A model generated the notes under the pieces. That model was not told where the DNA came from, did not search any database, and saw only the letters and a program-made list of their open reading frames with translations. A stretch of 64,000 nt of DNA, from the NCBI RefSeq assembly GCF_000699445.3, contig NC_067196.1, positions 89,134,364 through 89,198,363 of the forward strand. The letters are read 5' to 3'. The translations under genes and the position numbers were made by a program. Origin of the DNA: Schistosoma haematobium. Lineage: Eukaryota > Platyhelminthes > Trematoda > Strigeidida > Schistosomatidae. Every line of letters starts with the position of its first letter. The first letter of the stretch is position 1. Below are positions 10,600 to 25,515 of the stretch, piece by piece.

Positions 10600-11729
10600 C
10601 ATATACACACACACTCTCATTACAACATTAGCAGATGTTATCGTCGGCATCAACATTACCATTGGAAGCAGCGAACAAAATACATAAGAAATCTAACCAG
10701 AAAAAGTAAAAAATAAACTAAAGTAAACTCTCTTTCTGTGTGTGTATGTGTGCCATCTTGTAAATTATGATTTATTATGGATTAAAAACAGAACTATACA
10801 ACAATAATAATTGATTCAATTATGTGAGTTTTCTTGTTTCGTCTACAATGTGTTTGATTGGTTAATTCAGTGTACATTTCGTTGGTGACAGTATCTTTCT
10901 TTGTTTTGAATACACATATACCCATGTAGGTATAACATCTATTAATTTCAATAATAATTCTGTGATTAATACACCGTTGGTTTCTTAATATATGCACAAT
11001 TATTGGGATAATTCTATTGTAATATCCCAAAATTGTCATTGTTTTAATAGGATATTTTGTGTTTTAAATATCATTTAATTTTCGCCTCTTTTATGATAAT
11101 AAAGTAACGACAGTAGTATTTGTTTGTGTGTGTGGTTGTATCATTTATAAAAGTTGTGTAATTTAGGCGTAGTTCTTTTTATATTTGAGTAGGAGTCTCC
11201 GATAAAAATCTATGCAATTGTGTCAATTTTATCTTTACTATGTCGATGTGAAAATTACTATCGTTTACTATCGCTACTGTCTACTTGGATACATGATGTT
11301 GATTGGGATAGCAGTAGGTTCAATGAAAGTGAAAGATAACCAAAATCAAAACGTAAAATCAGTCCATACATTCACTCACTGTTAGTCAAAGCCATTTTGT
11401 TAGATACAGACTACTTGATTGGGTTTTGCCCATTACACCTTGAAGACAAGTTAGAAAGTAAATGGAATAACTCCTTATAGTGAAATGCTACTTTTCATTG
11501 AAGTACATGCTGACGATGTTGACTAGAAAGATAATGAAAGCTTCACAACTAAACCATACAACTCAGAGAACACAATGCCTTCAATATAAGCGTCCTAAAT
11601 TGCAGATATTCTCCATCATATCCAAGTGTTAATCTGATGTAACATTTGAAAAAATTAAATATTTGTGTACAATAGATTTTATATTACTCTTCTGTTACCT
11701 TTCATGATGCTTAGGACGCCGACTAGAAT
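10600..11729. other. unassigned AT-rich DNA
   Basis: Probably 3' flank of the host gene; short GT runs near 10738 and 11125. No gene or mobile element recognised. Confidence 0.5.
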
Positions 11730-11875
11730 CCTCTTATTCCGCTTACAGCTCTCCTAGAGTTACTGCTAGTCTGAAGTTTGGATAAAGGGGAAGGGTTGGT
11801 TATGGGGTTAGCAATCCCTTCCTATAGAAAAGAACCTTGCTAAAGAGAGGCTAACCAGAAAACATTTTATGTTAA
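11730..11875 (+). mobile_element. RTE-A 5' UTR fragment
   Basis: It matches the 5' leader of RTE-A at 19.47 kb (block CAGCTCTCCTAGAGTTACTG, then GGATAAAGGGGAAGGGTTGG). It stops near AACCAGAAAACATTTTA, close to where the 5' fragments at 35.8 and 43.4 kb stop. Confidence 0.6.
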
Positions 11876-12264
11876 TGATTACTTATGATAATTTTAAAAA
11901 GATAAATTAATTTGTTTTCCTTTAGTTGCTGGTGATCGATAATTATGGATGTATGTGTGATTTTACAAGTTTACATTCTTCAGTAAACGTTGATGAATGA
12001 TAAAGTGAAAATCATTCAGATTAGTATGGTAAATTAGTTATTTCAAAAACCAGTAACCGGTTCTGATTAGCCAATAAATTGCAAGTGAAAAAATCTCGTG
12101 ATAAGATCTTAGTTACTTATAAGTAACAAAACTAAGTCGGATAAATCCACTTGGTTTCAGAGTTGGATTATATGGTTGGAATAAATTCGTCTTTAATGAT
12201 ATTGTGTCAAATAATTGTTATCTGAATTACTTTGAGACCGTTGGGGGCATTTATTCATTTGTTA
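11876..12264. other. unassigned
   Basis: No recognisable feature. Confidence 0.4.
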
Positions 12265-12480
12265 TGAAATTTATAGTGTGTAAACCATTGGATCTGAACT
12301 CAGTAATCAAGATATTAAGCGCTCTCCGTCAAACCTAAAGGTCCTGAGTTCTATCCCTAGGTGGGTCATCGATGGGCTCTGGTGAGCAGTCCCTCATTAT
12401 GACAGAACGATTCTAAATATTCATTTTCTGATATAAAATATGAGGCTTAGCAATCTCCGGAAACCCCGTACATGATAACT
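12265..12480 (+). mobile_element. S1 SINE, very degenerate
   Basis: Relics of the tRNA-like B-box (GAGTTCTATCCC) and of the hammerhead core region (CTGGTGAGCAGTCCCTCATT ... GACAGAACG) are in the right order and spacing. It is dead. Confidence 0.45.
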
Positions 12481-12709
12481 TGACTTGTATCATACATTTT
12501 TGAAGCGAATATATTATAGTTATAGTGTTATCAAGATTTAGTAAATATGGTAGGTTTTGATCATGTCTTTTACTTGTGAAATAAAACGATAAGTGATCGT
12601 AAACTGTTTTTTTCTTGTCATCTACTCTTCTGAATTATGAGGGTGGGTTGTGTCATGAGATGTTTAACTTCTGCAAACAGTAAAAAGGTGTAACATATCT
12701 TACATCAAG

Positions 12710-13092
12710 TCTTATGTTGTAACTATGTGCAGCAGATTAGAGCGCAGCAAATTATCGATCGAAGCAGAGACGCGTAAAACACGTAAGAATGACCTAGAGT
12801 CCTGATTGGCCCTGCTTCCCTGTCTAGCCCAGCCAGTTGAGTCCAGAACGCAAGTCACAGCCTCGGAGATATGAATCATTGTATTTCAAACATATTCTGT
12901 TTATATACCAACCAAACAGACCACATCGTACCATAAAATAGAAAATAACATTGTACAATATTGATCAGTAGGAAGACGACACGTGAAATAAATATTGACC
13001 AATAAGAAAATGATACCATCTCAAGTCCAAGGATAGCGTTAGACTTAACAGAATAATTTTTGGGATATTTTTCTGAATATCCCAACATCTTA
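12710..13092. mobile_element. solo LTR (LTR-1, Gypsy-like) with 5-bp target duplication
   Basis: The LTR spans 12715-13087 (373 bp), starts TGTTG and ends CAACA, a perfect 5-bp terminal inverted repeat. It is flanked by TCTTA at 12710-12714 and 13088-13092. A TATA-like TTTATATACC lies inside. The first 250 bp match LTR-1 copies at 26.7 and 53.3 kb and, in reverse, 44.2 kb. No internal retroelement region is attached, so it is a solo LTR. Gypsy affiliation rests on the 4-5 bp duplication and TG...CA ends. Confidence 0.8.
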
Positions 13093-14165
13093 TTTCCACT
13101 ACCCAAAAAATGAGTTTCTTAGATATGAACTTCGTCTTCATATTATAGAAATCTCTACAAATACGCTGTTGAATAATGGTTATATCTATTAATGAATTAC
13201 TTAAGAGCGGTATTCTGGATTTCAAACAAGAAACTGTTCTTTTATAGAACCAAACAAGTGGATGTCTAATTATGAGTTTGGATGATGATGATGATGATAG
13301 GTTACACAACAAACTGACTGGAGTTGAGTGATTTAGATCACTGCTAAATAGTATTGTGCTCACAATGGGATATGGAGGTTTTCGGTTTTCCTTAGCAGAT
13401 GTTAAAATAGGTTTGATAAAAAGCACGTGTTTTCTAAAAATATTGTCTACTTACACCGCAATGAGTAGTTTATATATGTAGGTTAAAATATTTGGCTGGA
13501 AGTCATTTTTATAACTCCATTTTCATTCTGAGGATATGTTCCGAAAAAGTTATGAAAATAATGACGTTTTACGGAGTTTATCTTACCACATTCCTTACAT
13601 CTTAGTCTAACTGTCGAGATTGATTGTGCTGAAGTTCAATGAGAAGAGGGTAAATGATTTATCTTAAACTAGAACATTTAAACGCTGAACCACCAGGTTT
13701 TGAACGTCAGTAGTTAAAGCAATCATTTGAATGTTAGGCTGTAGATCTGAAATATTTATTTTCTTACTTTGTTAGTGTTGCTGGTCCCCTGTATGCAAGC
13801 TGTTTGGACAAGGTACCCAGATCTATAGATTTTAAGCGAGTTAGATTACTTCTTTAGTCATTTCGATATACCACAATCATTATCTAAATTTATGTGTTAA
13901 TAAATCCATTATTGATTGCCTTAGTAGGTCGGATTTCGCAGCCAAAGATTTCAAACATCGATTTTTAGCCTATTAAGGAATGAATTGTTAATAAATTTGC
14001 TGATTTACTATATATCGGACTATGTAAATTGAAGATAACTTTTTTCCGTAGTCCAACTCAGATCGAAGAGTTCATTATATATGAATCAAATTGCATAATA
14101 AAATGACTGATATTAGGAAGTGTCAGTCATTATAATCTGATGTTCAGACCGAATATTACCATACT
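13093..14165. other. unassigned
   Basis: A GAT run near 13276-13296 underlies part of a spurious frame. No gene or mobile element recognised. Confidence 0.45.
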
Positions 14166-15240
14166 TGCGCCTGTTACTCCTCGTGCAACACATACCGCCG
14201 ACCAGGAATCTCTAACCTACTTTGTTCCGGGCTCTCCTTTCGGTACATGCCAAGTAATATTCATTTTCTAGTCAACCACCTCCAATTCCTGTCACAATAT
14301 GTTCTTTGATACTCCTCTTTTCATTTCAATCTTAAGGATTCCAAGTTAGAGCTTTTTTCGCGTATCCTGTCGATGTCAAACATGTTATCCTAGTTTCCTC
14401 TTCAGCTGGAATCTGATTTTTCCCCTGCTACAGACGTTTGTTGCTGATAATGTCCGATCAACGGATCTAGAGTATTTTGTATAGACAGCTGTTTATGAAT
14501 ATCTTTACATATCTGGTGGTGGTTGTAGTCGTTCTCTAAGTCTCAATTCCGTACAACAGAATCGTCTTGACGTTCGTATTGAAATTCCTCACTATAACGT
14601 TGATGGCAGTTCTTTTGAGTTCCAGATATTCTTCGACTTCAGAGATATCGCCTGTGTTTTGCTAATTTGTGTCTTTGCATCTACATCAGATCGTCCTTGC
14701 TTGTCAGTGATTCTGTTCCACCTCTTCCAGAACTTCTTCAGAAATTGTTATATTTCAGAATATTTCTTTTCCCCGTGTATGTATTGGGGTGCATTGCTAC
14801 TATACTGACTGTCTTCCCCTGCATTTATTGCTAATTATGGGATAGAATAGCTAGGTTATCTGCGAAGCCCAGATAATCTGGCTTCATCCAAGTTGTCCTA
14901 TGTCATCCAGGCTTCCTCAGAGATGTTGAGGCCTTTATTATCCAGCCGATCACCAGGAGATAGAGAAGAGGCGAAAGTAATCAGCCTTTTCTGACACCGC
15001 TCTTCACTTGGAATGAATATGTCAGCTGTCATCCATACACGATTTCGTAGTGTAACCCATCGTATGAATTCTGTATGATGTTGACAATCTTGTCAGGTGT
15101 ACCGTAGTGTCGATGAAGGTTACGTGAAGTCTTTATATCACTAAGTGAATTTTTTTCTCATAGTGATGTGTTCCACTGAATTGATTGTTTAACAATGATT
15201 TGTAGTGTTGCAACTTGATCAGTACATGGTCGATTTTTAC
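14166..15240 (-). pseudogene. RTE-A-like element, old minus-strand copy
   Basis: The minus strand carries, in order from 15240 leftwards, the reverse transcriptase YEKAFD to LSPFLF region, the YLGS region and the WKWIGH C-terminus, ending at a GAGTAACAGGCG end block like RTE-A. There are many frameshifts and stops and the TAAG tail is lost. It is the most decayed long copy of the window. Confidence 0.75.
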
Positions 15241-16344
15241 CTAGCTTTGCTTGTTGTTCTCGAATTTAGTCGTCTACTAAATCTCTTATTCAGTTCAATA
15301 ACATTGTTGAAAATAATAATCAAGAAAATAATAGTGAAAGTAATAACTTTGTTTATTTGAAACTATCATGTTGAACTTTGGTATTAGTACATTTTCTGTT
15401 AAAATTGTTCCCTGGTACTAATAGTAAAGCGGATTCCTCCCTAGTTTTCACACTTACTAAGATCTCTTTTTTAATGAATTGTACCATACTCTATTCAAGC
15501 TATGAGTGTCCAAAGTACAATATTTTGTAGTTTTTTTCTTCTGTATACTATTTAAACACTTCCAAATTTTATCTCTTCATTTCTGCAACAATTTGGATGA
15601 CATCCCCGATGTCTCCCACATTGTACGACAATCCCATATATCTAAACTTATGGTTGTTGTAGTTGTCCGAAAGAGTATCAGTCTCATGGCTATTTAACGG
15701 TTACGAAATGCCAATACATTTCCAACAATCATAAAATATCTAAAGCAAAATGTATTATTCTTTTTTATCTAGTATTGTACATTCTTCTTTATTCATTTGA
15801 ATATAGGATTTCTTCTTCTTTTATTTTTTTTTTACAGAAACATGTTAATTACACAAACTAGAATAGAAGCATAGTTATGTATGTCGATTCATAAAACAAA
15901 ATGCCTATTTCTATACATAATTTATTGTTTAATTGACAGAGTATACTACTACTACTACTACTATGACTACTACGACTATGCTCTAATAAAGAGATATACA
16001 TATGTATTTTGTTTGAGTGGCATTGTTTATTGAATTGTATACAATATTATTATGAACTGATTAGTTTAATCATATGACACGAATATTGAAATGTATAACA
16101 GTAGTATAATATGGTAATATTAAAAATAAAATTCTATAGGAAATATATATACAAGGAAAATAAATGAACAAAAACTGATATTCCCATATAGTATATTTAG
16201 ATTATATGATTACATTATAATAAAAAAAAATTTGGTAAGACTACAATTTATGAACGACGCTATAAACTGACTTGGAGATTACCCACCTAATAACTAAGAC
16301 CAAATGAGGGTTATAAATTTGTGTGAGAAATAAGAATTATGATT
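15241..16344. other. unassigned AT-rich DNA with CTA repeats
   Basis: A CTA/ACT microsatellite lies at about 15947-15983. Nothing else is recognised. Confidence 0.45.
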
Positions 16345-17524
16345 TACAGGTTATCGACTTTCTCCATTTTTGTTTAACTTCATTATAGATCTACTGATGG
16401 AAATAACATTCTCGTCGATTGAATTCTCGGGCATTGATTTCCTTCCACGAGGTCCACTTATCGACTTAGAATAAGCAGATGATATAGTCGTGTTTGGTGA
16501 AGACGCTGATAAAATGTAGAGTCTTTTGGTAGCACCAAGCAATAATACCAGAATGTTTGGGATGCGTTTCTCCCTCTCTAAATACAAGTTGTTGCTTCAG
16601 GACTGATCTGCGTCAACACCTGAACTAAGGATAGGGAATGAAGTGGTCGAACGCGTTGACAACTTCACTTATCTTGGAAGTCTAATCAGCCTCAATGGGT
16701 TGGTGTCTGACGAAATCTCAACACGGATTCCAAAAGCTCGCTTGGCTTTTGCCAACTTACGTCAACTTTGGCGAAGGCGAGATATCCGTCTATCAATAAA
16801 AGGACGAGTATACTGCGCGGCAGTCCGTTCGGTTTTAATTTACGGCAGCGAAACATGGCCATTAAGAGTAGAAGACACTCGTAAGCTACTAGTATTTGAC
16901 CACAAATGCCTTAGAAATATTGCTGGCGTCTGCTGGGATCACCGGGTAAGTAATAGTGAGGTTAGACGCAGGGTATTAGGAAATGATGGTAAATCAGTTG
17001 ATGAGGTTATGAATCTTCATCGACTGAGATGGTTGGGCCACGTGTTACGTATGCCCGAACACCGATTACCACGACGTTCAATGCTAACCGGTGTTGGGGA
17101 TGGTTGGAAGAAAGTTAAGGGCGGCCAAACCAAAACGTGGCATCAGTACTCGAAGTCACTAACTTCTAGTCTGATCTATGTTGGTAGATGCAGACTACTT
17201 GGTTGGGGTCCGAGTGATTATCGTAACCAATGGTTGGAGACTGTAGGTGACATGGCTCAGAATCGATCACAATGGCGTCGGTGTGTAAACTCTATGTCTT
17301 CCCTTAAACTATGAGATTAAAATTGCTTCATACTTTTCTTTCTACGAACTAATTCTTTCTTCCTGTACTATATCCTTATTGCAATCTTTCTTTTATATAT
17401 CACCACCTCTGAATTAACTACTTTTATGAATCCGGTCTTCATCTTGTTGTGCTAATGAGGTATGGCAACTTGGACCGATGCATATATGTGCCTGGTCCTA
17501 CGTTGTAGCTGACTGACTGACTGA
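16345..17524 (+). pseudogene. RTE-B retrotransposon, C-terminal half
   Basis: A second RTE-like family. From 16345 it reads SPFLFNFIIDLLMEI, then an ADDIVVFGED active-site block whose preceding Tyr/Phe codon is now a stop. An open frame of 223 codons follows (16643-17314) with FTYLGSLISLNG, LIYGSETWPL and RWLGHVLRMPEHRLPRR, the typical C-terminal block. The 3' UTR ends in TGAC repeats near 17505-17524. It is 5' truncated and disabled by at least two stops, but less decayed than other RTE-B pieces here. Confidence 0.85.
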
Positions 17525-18534
17525 TATCAGTTATAATGCCAAAACTTTATTTAACCGAATGGATGGGTGAATATCGTGTCAAAATCCGAGACGTGTTATC
17601 TTATATGTGACTGTTTCGTCCATAAATTATAGTCTCGTCAAAAATTTATCTGGTCAGTGAATAATAGATATCCATGAAATTTTGAATAGAAATAAGGTAT
17701 TATGAAATATTTATTTGAGTAGTTAATATGAGTGTTAGATAACTGGAAACATGATTGATGTATGACTTGAAGTTTTCTGTCCGGTATATTCACGATGAGT
17801 AAATTTTATAATTAAATGAAAAGTGGATATTTTGGGTTCGTGTTAATGACCTTGAGTTGATAAGTAATTTATTTATTGATAAAAATCTACCACATTTTCC
17901 CACCTCATCTATCATATAGTCTTGAGACAGTATGTGATCTGTTTAGGCTTTCTCTATTAGATATTGTTTTAGTTTGAAGTTTGTCATATATCTTGTTGTT
18001 TTTAAAGATATTTAAATTTTTCGTGAGATGTCCTGATTGATGTTGTTGGAAGTGGGACAAGAATCACAGGTAACTTGAATGTGCATTATATTATGTTGTC
18101 AACTTACCAAAGTTGAAAATCTGACCTCTTTCTAATATACTTTTGTGCGAAAGCTTCAGTTTATAGTTGTAATCTCTTGTAAGATTGTACATACGTACTA
18201 CTGAGAACCAAGACAAAATAGCTTACCTGTGCTCCAATAATTTCTAATGGATCGCTAGATGATTTCAATCCGTAATGTAAAGTATCTTGAATACATCTTA
18301 ATTCTCTCAAGAAGATTAAATATCGTGTGATTCATCGTAGCATCTCTATGAATTCATCAAGTGAGATAATAGAATGACATGTTACACATACCTAGTTACC
18401 ATCGTTTATAGTCAAAAAGTGACTAAATACGGCAATCGTTAGACATGAAATCTGTTCATCATTTTGTTGTTTGCAAACATGAGAGATCAGTTTACTCTGG
18501 TTCCTATGCACAGAGTAATTGCGATTTCTTATTG
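17525..18534. other. unassigned
   Basis: No recognisable gene or repeat. Confidence 0.45.
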
Positions 18535-18670
18535 GCCAGCAGTGGAATCTAGGACTCATGGTACTGGGTTCGAGTCACGGAGTGAACATCAACTCTGAGA
18601 TGCAGATACATCCAGCTGATGAGTCCCAAATAGGACGAAACGCGTGTTCTGGATTTTACTGCTAACCATC
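18535..18670 (+). mobile_element. Sm-alpha-type SINE-like element
   Basis: A tRNA-like B-box (GGGTTCGAGTCAC near 18570) is followed by the Sm-alpha hammerhead. The left end (GGCCAGCAGTGGAATCTAGG) and the right end (CTGGATTTTACTGCTAACC) form an imperfect inverted repeat. Sm-alpha is a known schistosome repeat encoding active hammerheads. Confidence 0.8.
18610..18654 (+). ncRNA. Sm-alpha hammerhead ribozyme
   Basis: Stem I is ATCCAG/CTGGAT. The core is CTGATGA. Stem II is GTCC/GGAC with loop CAAATA, followed by GAA, stem III ACGCGTGT, and cleavage after T18648. This is the classic schistosome hammerhead, except that the cleavage triplet is GUU where GUC is usual; GUU still fits the NUH rule but generally cleaves more slowly. 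Confidence 0.85.
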
Positions 18671-19469
18671 TTATGATACTGTTTTACTTTTTTAGATTTA
18701 GATCAACTTCGCACCATTTTCTCTTAAACTTTTAAGTTTCAAATCCATTTCACTTTGATTTGCATTACATTTCTCAAATCTCATTTATATATGTTTTTTT
18801 CATTATGATTCCTTTCAATATAATGATGGATTATTACACCTTTGAGTTATTACGTGTCCTAGAAATTAGTGATTCTAAGAAAGAAATAAAGAAAAATTGA
18901 TCATTTTTGTAAACTATATATTCCTTTATACTTTTATACAATCATGTGAGACGACTGATCGATGAATCCTTCTTTGATGATGAATTTTACGTGCGATAGT
19001 CGATAAATGATTTGTTCCTATTAAATCATAACTTATAATACGAGTTAATCTGTCCTAATAATAGATTATGTTAAGCCTGTAATCTCTGAGACCTTTGAGA
19101 AATCTCATATATGCTAAATAAATTAATGAAACGTTTAGAATATGAAATTCAATTCTGGAAAATCAATTAAATAAATAAGATCAACGTATAAAAGATTTCT
19201 AATTATTTTCTCTTATGGTATAAATGTTACTTATAAGTAGTGTGGATAAATAATATATTTGTATGATGTAAATATTTCCTTTTTGATTGAATGGTAATAC
19301 CATAGGTAAGGATTAAGAGTTCGAGTATTGGTTGTGTAGTGTATGGTTAGTCTTATGTTTCGATAATGATGAGACGGGAGAGAGCTTTGATATGATTGAA
19401 ATGATGTATAGATTACTTGTCAATGAGTCACAACAAACAGAGATAACAATGATGAACGGTGAATCTGAT
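18671..19469. other. unassigned, with a segment repeated at 22.82 kb
   Basis: A stretch at about 18722-18840 (TTTCACTTTGATTTGCATTA block) recurs at about 22820-22925. The rest is unassigned. Confidence 0.4.
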
Positions 19470-21904
<2,435 letters not shown>

Positions 21905-21905
<1 letters not shown>

Positions 21906-22480
21906 GAATCTGATGCAGATGTGAAGGCGCCGATCGGTAAAGTAAGAGAAGCATATTTACAAATGAACAACATCTGCAACTCAAAACAACTGCTTGTAAG
22001 CCAACACCGAAGTCACGATTTTCAATACAAATAACAAGACAGTTCTAATGTATGGGACAGAAACCTAAAGAACTACGAATACCATCATCCAGAAGGTATA
22101 AGTGTTTATTAACAGTTGTCTATGCAAAATACTTCGGATCCGTTGACCAGACACTGTCAGCAACAGTCTACTATGTGAGAGAACAAATCAGATTCCAGTG
22201 GAGGGAGAACTCAGGAAGAAGTGATGGAAGTGTATAGGACACACATTGAGGAAATCACTGAACTGCATCACAAGGCAATTTCTCACTTGTAAACCTCAAA
22301 ACCGAATGAAGAGAATAGGAAGACGAAAGAACGCATCACGGCGAGAAATGGAGACAGGCATGGTAATAATGAACACGAATTTGGTAGAACTAGAAAGGAA
22401 GGCTCATGACAGAGTGTGTTGGAGAATGCTAGCCGTTGGCCTATGCTCCATTGGGAATAACAGACGTAAGTAAGTAAGCA
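21905..22480 (+). pseudogene. RTE-A' 3' fragment
   Basis: It begins mid-element at the SDADVKAPIGK-like block and runs through [21 protein letters not shown] and [11 protein letters not shown] blocks to a TAAG end near 22475. It belongs to the A' variant also at 36.6, 45.9, 48.4 and 57.0 kb. Frames are broken. Its start touches the tail of copy 2. Confidence 0.8.
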
Positions 22481-22925
22481 ACTGCTTATTATACGGAATT
22501 ATTGTCATAACTCGCAGCCCTCAAATGAATAGTTATCAAAATTCAAAATAATTAACCAAAAAATATCTTCTTCTTAATAACATGTCTCGTATATATGTGA
22601 AATGCGACACACAAAAAATGGACATGGCTATATATCACTTTGAATTTCGCAGTTATATAATAAGTATTTTAGAGTTTCATTCACCAATTAATGAAATTAA
22701 GACTCGGAATTTTCATTTTTATTATTTGCATCAAATTGCTGCATGGTTTATAGATCACATGGATGATTTTGGTGAAATTTCACTCTCTTAACTGAATGGT
22801 TTAGTCGTTAAATATTCCCGTTTAATAATATTCAAATCCATTTCACTTTGATTTGCATTACGTTTCTCAAATCTGAGTTATGTATTTTTATATGATTTCT
22901 ATCAGTATTATGATAGATTATTGCA
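22481..22925. other. mostly unassigned; carries the 18.7-kb repeat
   Basis: The 70-codon frame at 22582 has no recognisable motif. Positions 22820-22925 resemble 18722-18840. Confidence 0.4.
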
Positions 22926-23413
22926 TTACTAAGGAGTTCGACAATAGAACGAAACGGCCGTCCTGTGCTTCCAGGTTGTCTAGCTTCAATTGAGTCATCA
23001 TCTCCATTATAAAAATTACTATAATATCCACAAAAGCTATCTGATATTAATCAACATATGCTCATTAGTGACTGGCTTCACGAGGTATACCCTGAAGTTC
23101 TAGTGAGAAGCAGTGACCAGTGGAGTTCAACCAGGTCTGTTGTGAGATGGTAACTCACTGAAGATAATGGTGGATGTGTCGCTCAATTTCGTGGATTAGT
23201 TGTAGTTAGACATTAACAGTGTTGGATGCCGTCCGGCTCATTGGTCTGGTGGTTAAGCGTTCGTGCGCGAGGCTGATAGATCCTGGTTTTGAATCTCGCG
23301 AGGCGGTATCGTGAATGCGCCCTGTTGGGGAGTCACACACTAGGACGAAACGGTCGTCCAGTGCTTCCAGGTTTTCTATGGTGGTCTAGTGTCAATTGAC
23401 TCATGATCTCAAC
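22926..23413 (+). mobile_element. S1 SINE tandem (partial unit plus full unit)
   Basis: A first hammerhead relic (core CTAAGGA, stem II GTTC/GAAC, cleavage point after 22962) is followed by a complete unit whose hammerhead cleavage point lies after 23358, i.e. a 396-bp period. The unit contains the A-box GGCTCATTGGTCTGGTGGTT and the B-box GGTTTTGAATCTC. The second hammerhead core has decayed to TTGGGGA. The full unit is almost identical to 29907-30303. Confidence 0.8.
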
Positions 23414-23534
23414 TATTAAAATTAATAATATTCATTAACGTATATTCCGATAATATGAGTCCTGAAAACTTTAACATTATAGATTAGATAAATAATAGAA
23501 AAAGAAAGTGAAGAGGGAAGACAATCAAAACGAG

Positions 23535-24606
23535 TAAAGCCGCTTGCGGCTTCGTGAAACATCCTGCTTATAAGCAGTTGGTTTCTTCAGGCTCCTTACA
23601 GCTCATCGAAGCCCGTCGGTCTACTCCGGGTGATCATGAGTTTGACCACAAACGAAGGATATTACGTCATGAAATCGGGCAAAGCTTGCGTCAGGACCCA
23701 GAAGCCTGGTGGTCGGAGCGTGCTAATGAGCTGGAAGCAGCAGCTGCATCTGGTAACTACCGGAAGCTCTTCCAACTCATCCGAGCCACTGTCAGCAAGA
23801 AGTCTGGTGTGAGCGAATGAGTCGATAGTTGTCCCTATCTTTAAAAAAGGTCCACGTTGTTCCTGTAACAACTATCCGAAGATAAGTCTACTTCCAATTG
23901 CGTCCAAGCTATTGCCTTGGGGGCATGAGTGATAAGATCAATGCATGCATAGTGAAAGCCAGAGCGGCTTATGCCGATCTGGGTCATCTTTGGCGCCATG
24001 TTAGTAATGCAGAAGTTCGGCATCGTGTGTTCGGGCACAGAGGCGATAATGCAATTGGTGTCACCATCTTGAAACACCGACCTCGGTGGCTTGGAAATGT
24101 TCTACGAATATCGTCCCAGAGAATTCCACGTCGTGCATTATTCGCCGACAGTGGGACTGGTTGGGAATAGCGGAGAGGTGGTCAGTGTATGAAATGGTGT
24201 CGTGGTATGAAAGAAAGCTGAAAATGGCTGGCTTGTGTTGGTCCTTTACGACTCCCTGGCTGGAGTTCGAGAGATGGTGCAACAAAGTGGTTAGAGACGT
24301 AATCAGATATGGCTCAGAACAGAAGCCAGTGATGATCCTGCTGTAACCTTTTAATTTCTTCATAGAAAATGGTTGTATCTTTCTCAACTGAAAGATTTCT
24401 TCTGGTTGAACCTTTCCGTTGCCCCCATTATTATTATTAGCATTATTATTACACTACCTTACACTAATCTATTCGTTATTGTTCTCTTTTTTACGCTCCT
24501 AACCTTCTTTTTTTCTCTTCGAATTCTCGTTATTTTGTGTGGCGCATATATATTTGATGTCCTCTTGTACCAATATTTATGTGTTTAAATAAATAATAAT
24601 AAATAA
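23535..24606 (+). pseudogene. RTE-C retrotransposon relic
   Basis: An 88-codon frame at 23554-23820 reads like the linker before an RTE reverse transcriptase (RRSTPGDHEF, LRHEIGQSLRQDPEAWW, KLFQLIRATVSKKSGVSE). After a frame change comes VPIFKKGPRCSC, then SLLPIASKLL, the reverse transcriptase start. The polymerase centre is deleted and the C-terminal block RPRWLGNVLRIS with IPRRALFADSG follows. The 3' UTR has ATT repeats and ends CTTGTACCAATATTTATGTG plus AAATAAATAA. Confidence 0.78.
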
Positions 24607-24984
24607 ATCTCTCATAGCTTATTTGAATCTAAAGTTTGTGCTGATGATATTATAGAGAAAAACGGAAGAAAAAACCTCATGATTGAACCATCTGTATGAG
24701 AGAACGTAACTTTATCATGATCAGTGTTTTATATGTAAAATATTTTGTTCCTCAATTGTTTTCAATACAGAAATTATTCTTTGAATCAATTGTAATTATA
24801 ACAAATGTTCTTTTATAAGGAAAATAATTTAAAGAATTAATGTTCTTCCTGTAGTGAGTTTGAAATAATGTTTGCCTCTTTATTATTCAAAGTGTTCTTT
24901 AATCATGTATTTGGACTTTGGATTTTATACATTCTGAAATCAATCTAGATAGTCTGTTTGAAAAAAATGAAGAATATTATAGTA
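24607..24984. other. unassigned AT-rich DNA
   Basis: No recognisable feature. Confidence 0.4.
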
Positions 24985-25515
24985 GTCCCGAAATTCCCTG
25001 ATACGGCCGAGAGTGGGGAGAGTCAGCTCCTTCTCTCGAAATGCTCTCAAATGGCCACATACATACAACCACTGCCAGAGAATTCCTACTCACTCCCTTC
25101 TCGTGGGGAGGGAGGTGTTTTCGAAATTGAGAGGACAAAGAGCGAATATCCGGCACTTTAAACGGATTGGTAGTGGGCACAGAGGATCCACCTAGGGGAG
25201 TTTGAAAACCCTGATTCCAAACCAATGCTCCACATAGTCTCCAGGATCCTTAGGGAACAAATGACATATGAACCAATTATTGGTCACCGACTACCATGGG
25301 ACTGCATCTCCTGACTTTGCTCCACTGCCTTGTGGATTGGACCTTTAGATGAAAGGCTCGAGGTGTGGTCCCCTATGTAAACCACCTGTTTCGGTTCGGG
25401 TACCCGGGCAGCAATCCATCCCTCACACAAATCGAGTGATTTATATGGCGCATATCAATTTGGTGACTCCTTGTACCAATGTTTATGTGCTTAAATAAAT
25501 AAAAATAGATAAATG
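24985..25515 (+). mobile_element. S2 SINE-like repeat
   Basis: Full-length forward copy starting near TCCCTGATACGGCCGAGAGT, which keeps the A-box-like GGCCGAGAGTGG. It ends CTTGTACCAATGTTTATGTG followed by a TAAATAAATA-type tail. Confidence 0.85.

Noticed and set aside
12876..13426. 153-codon and 76-codon minus-strand ORFs
   Set aside because: They overlap the solo LTR and its flank, contain no known domain, and are not shared by the other LTR copies.
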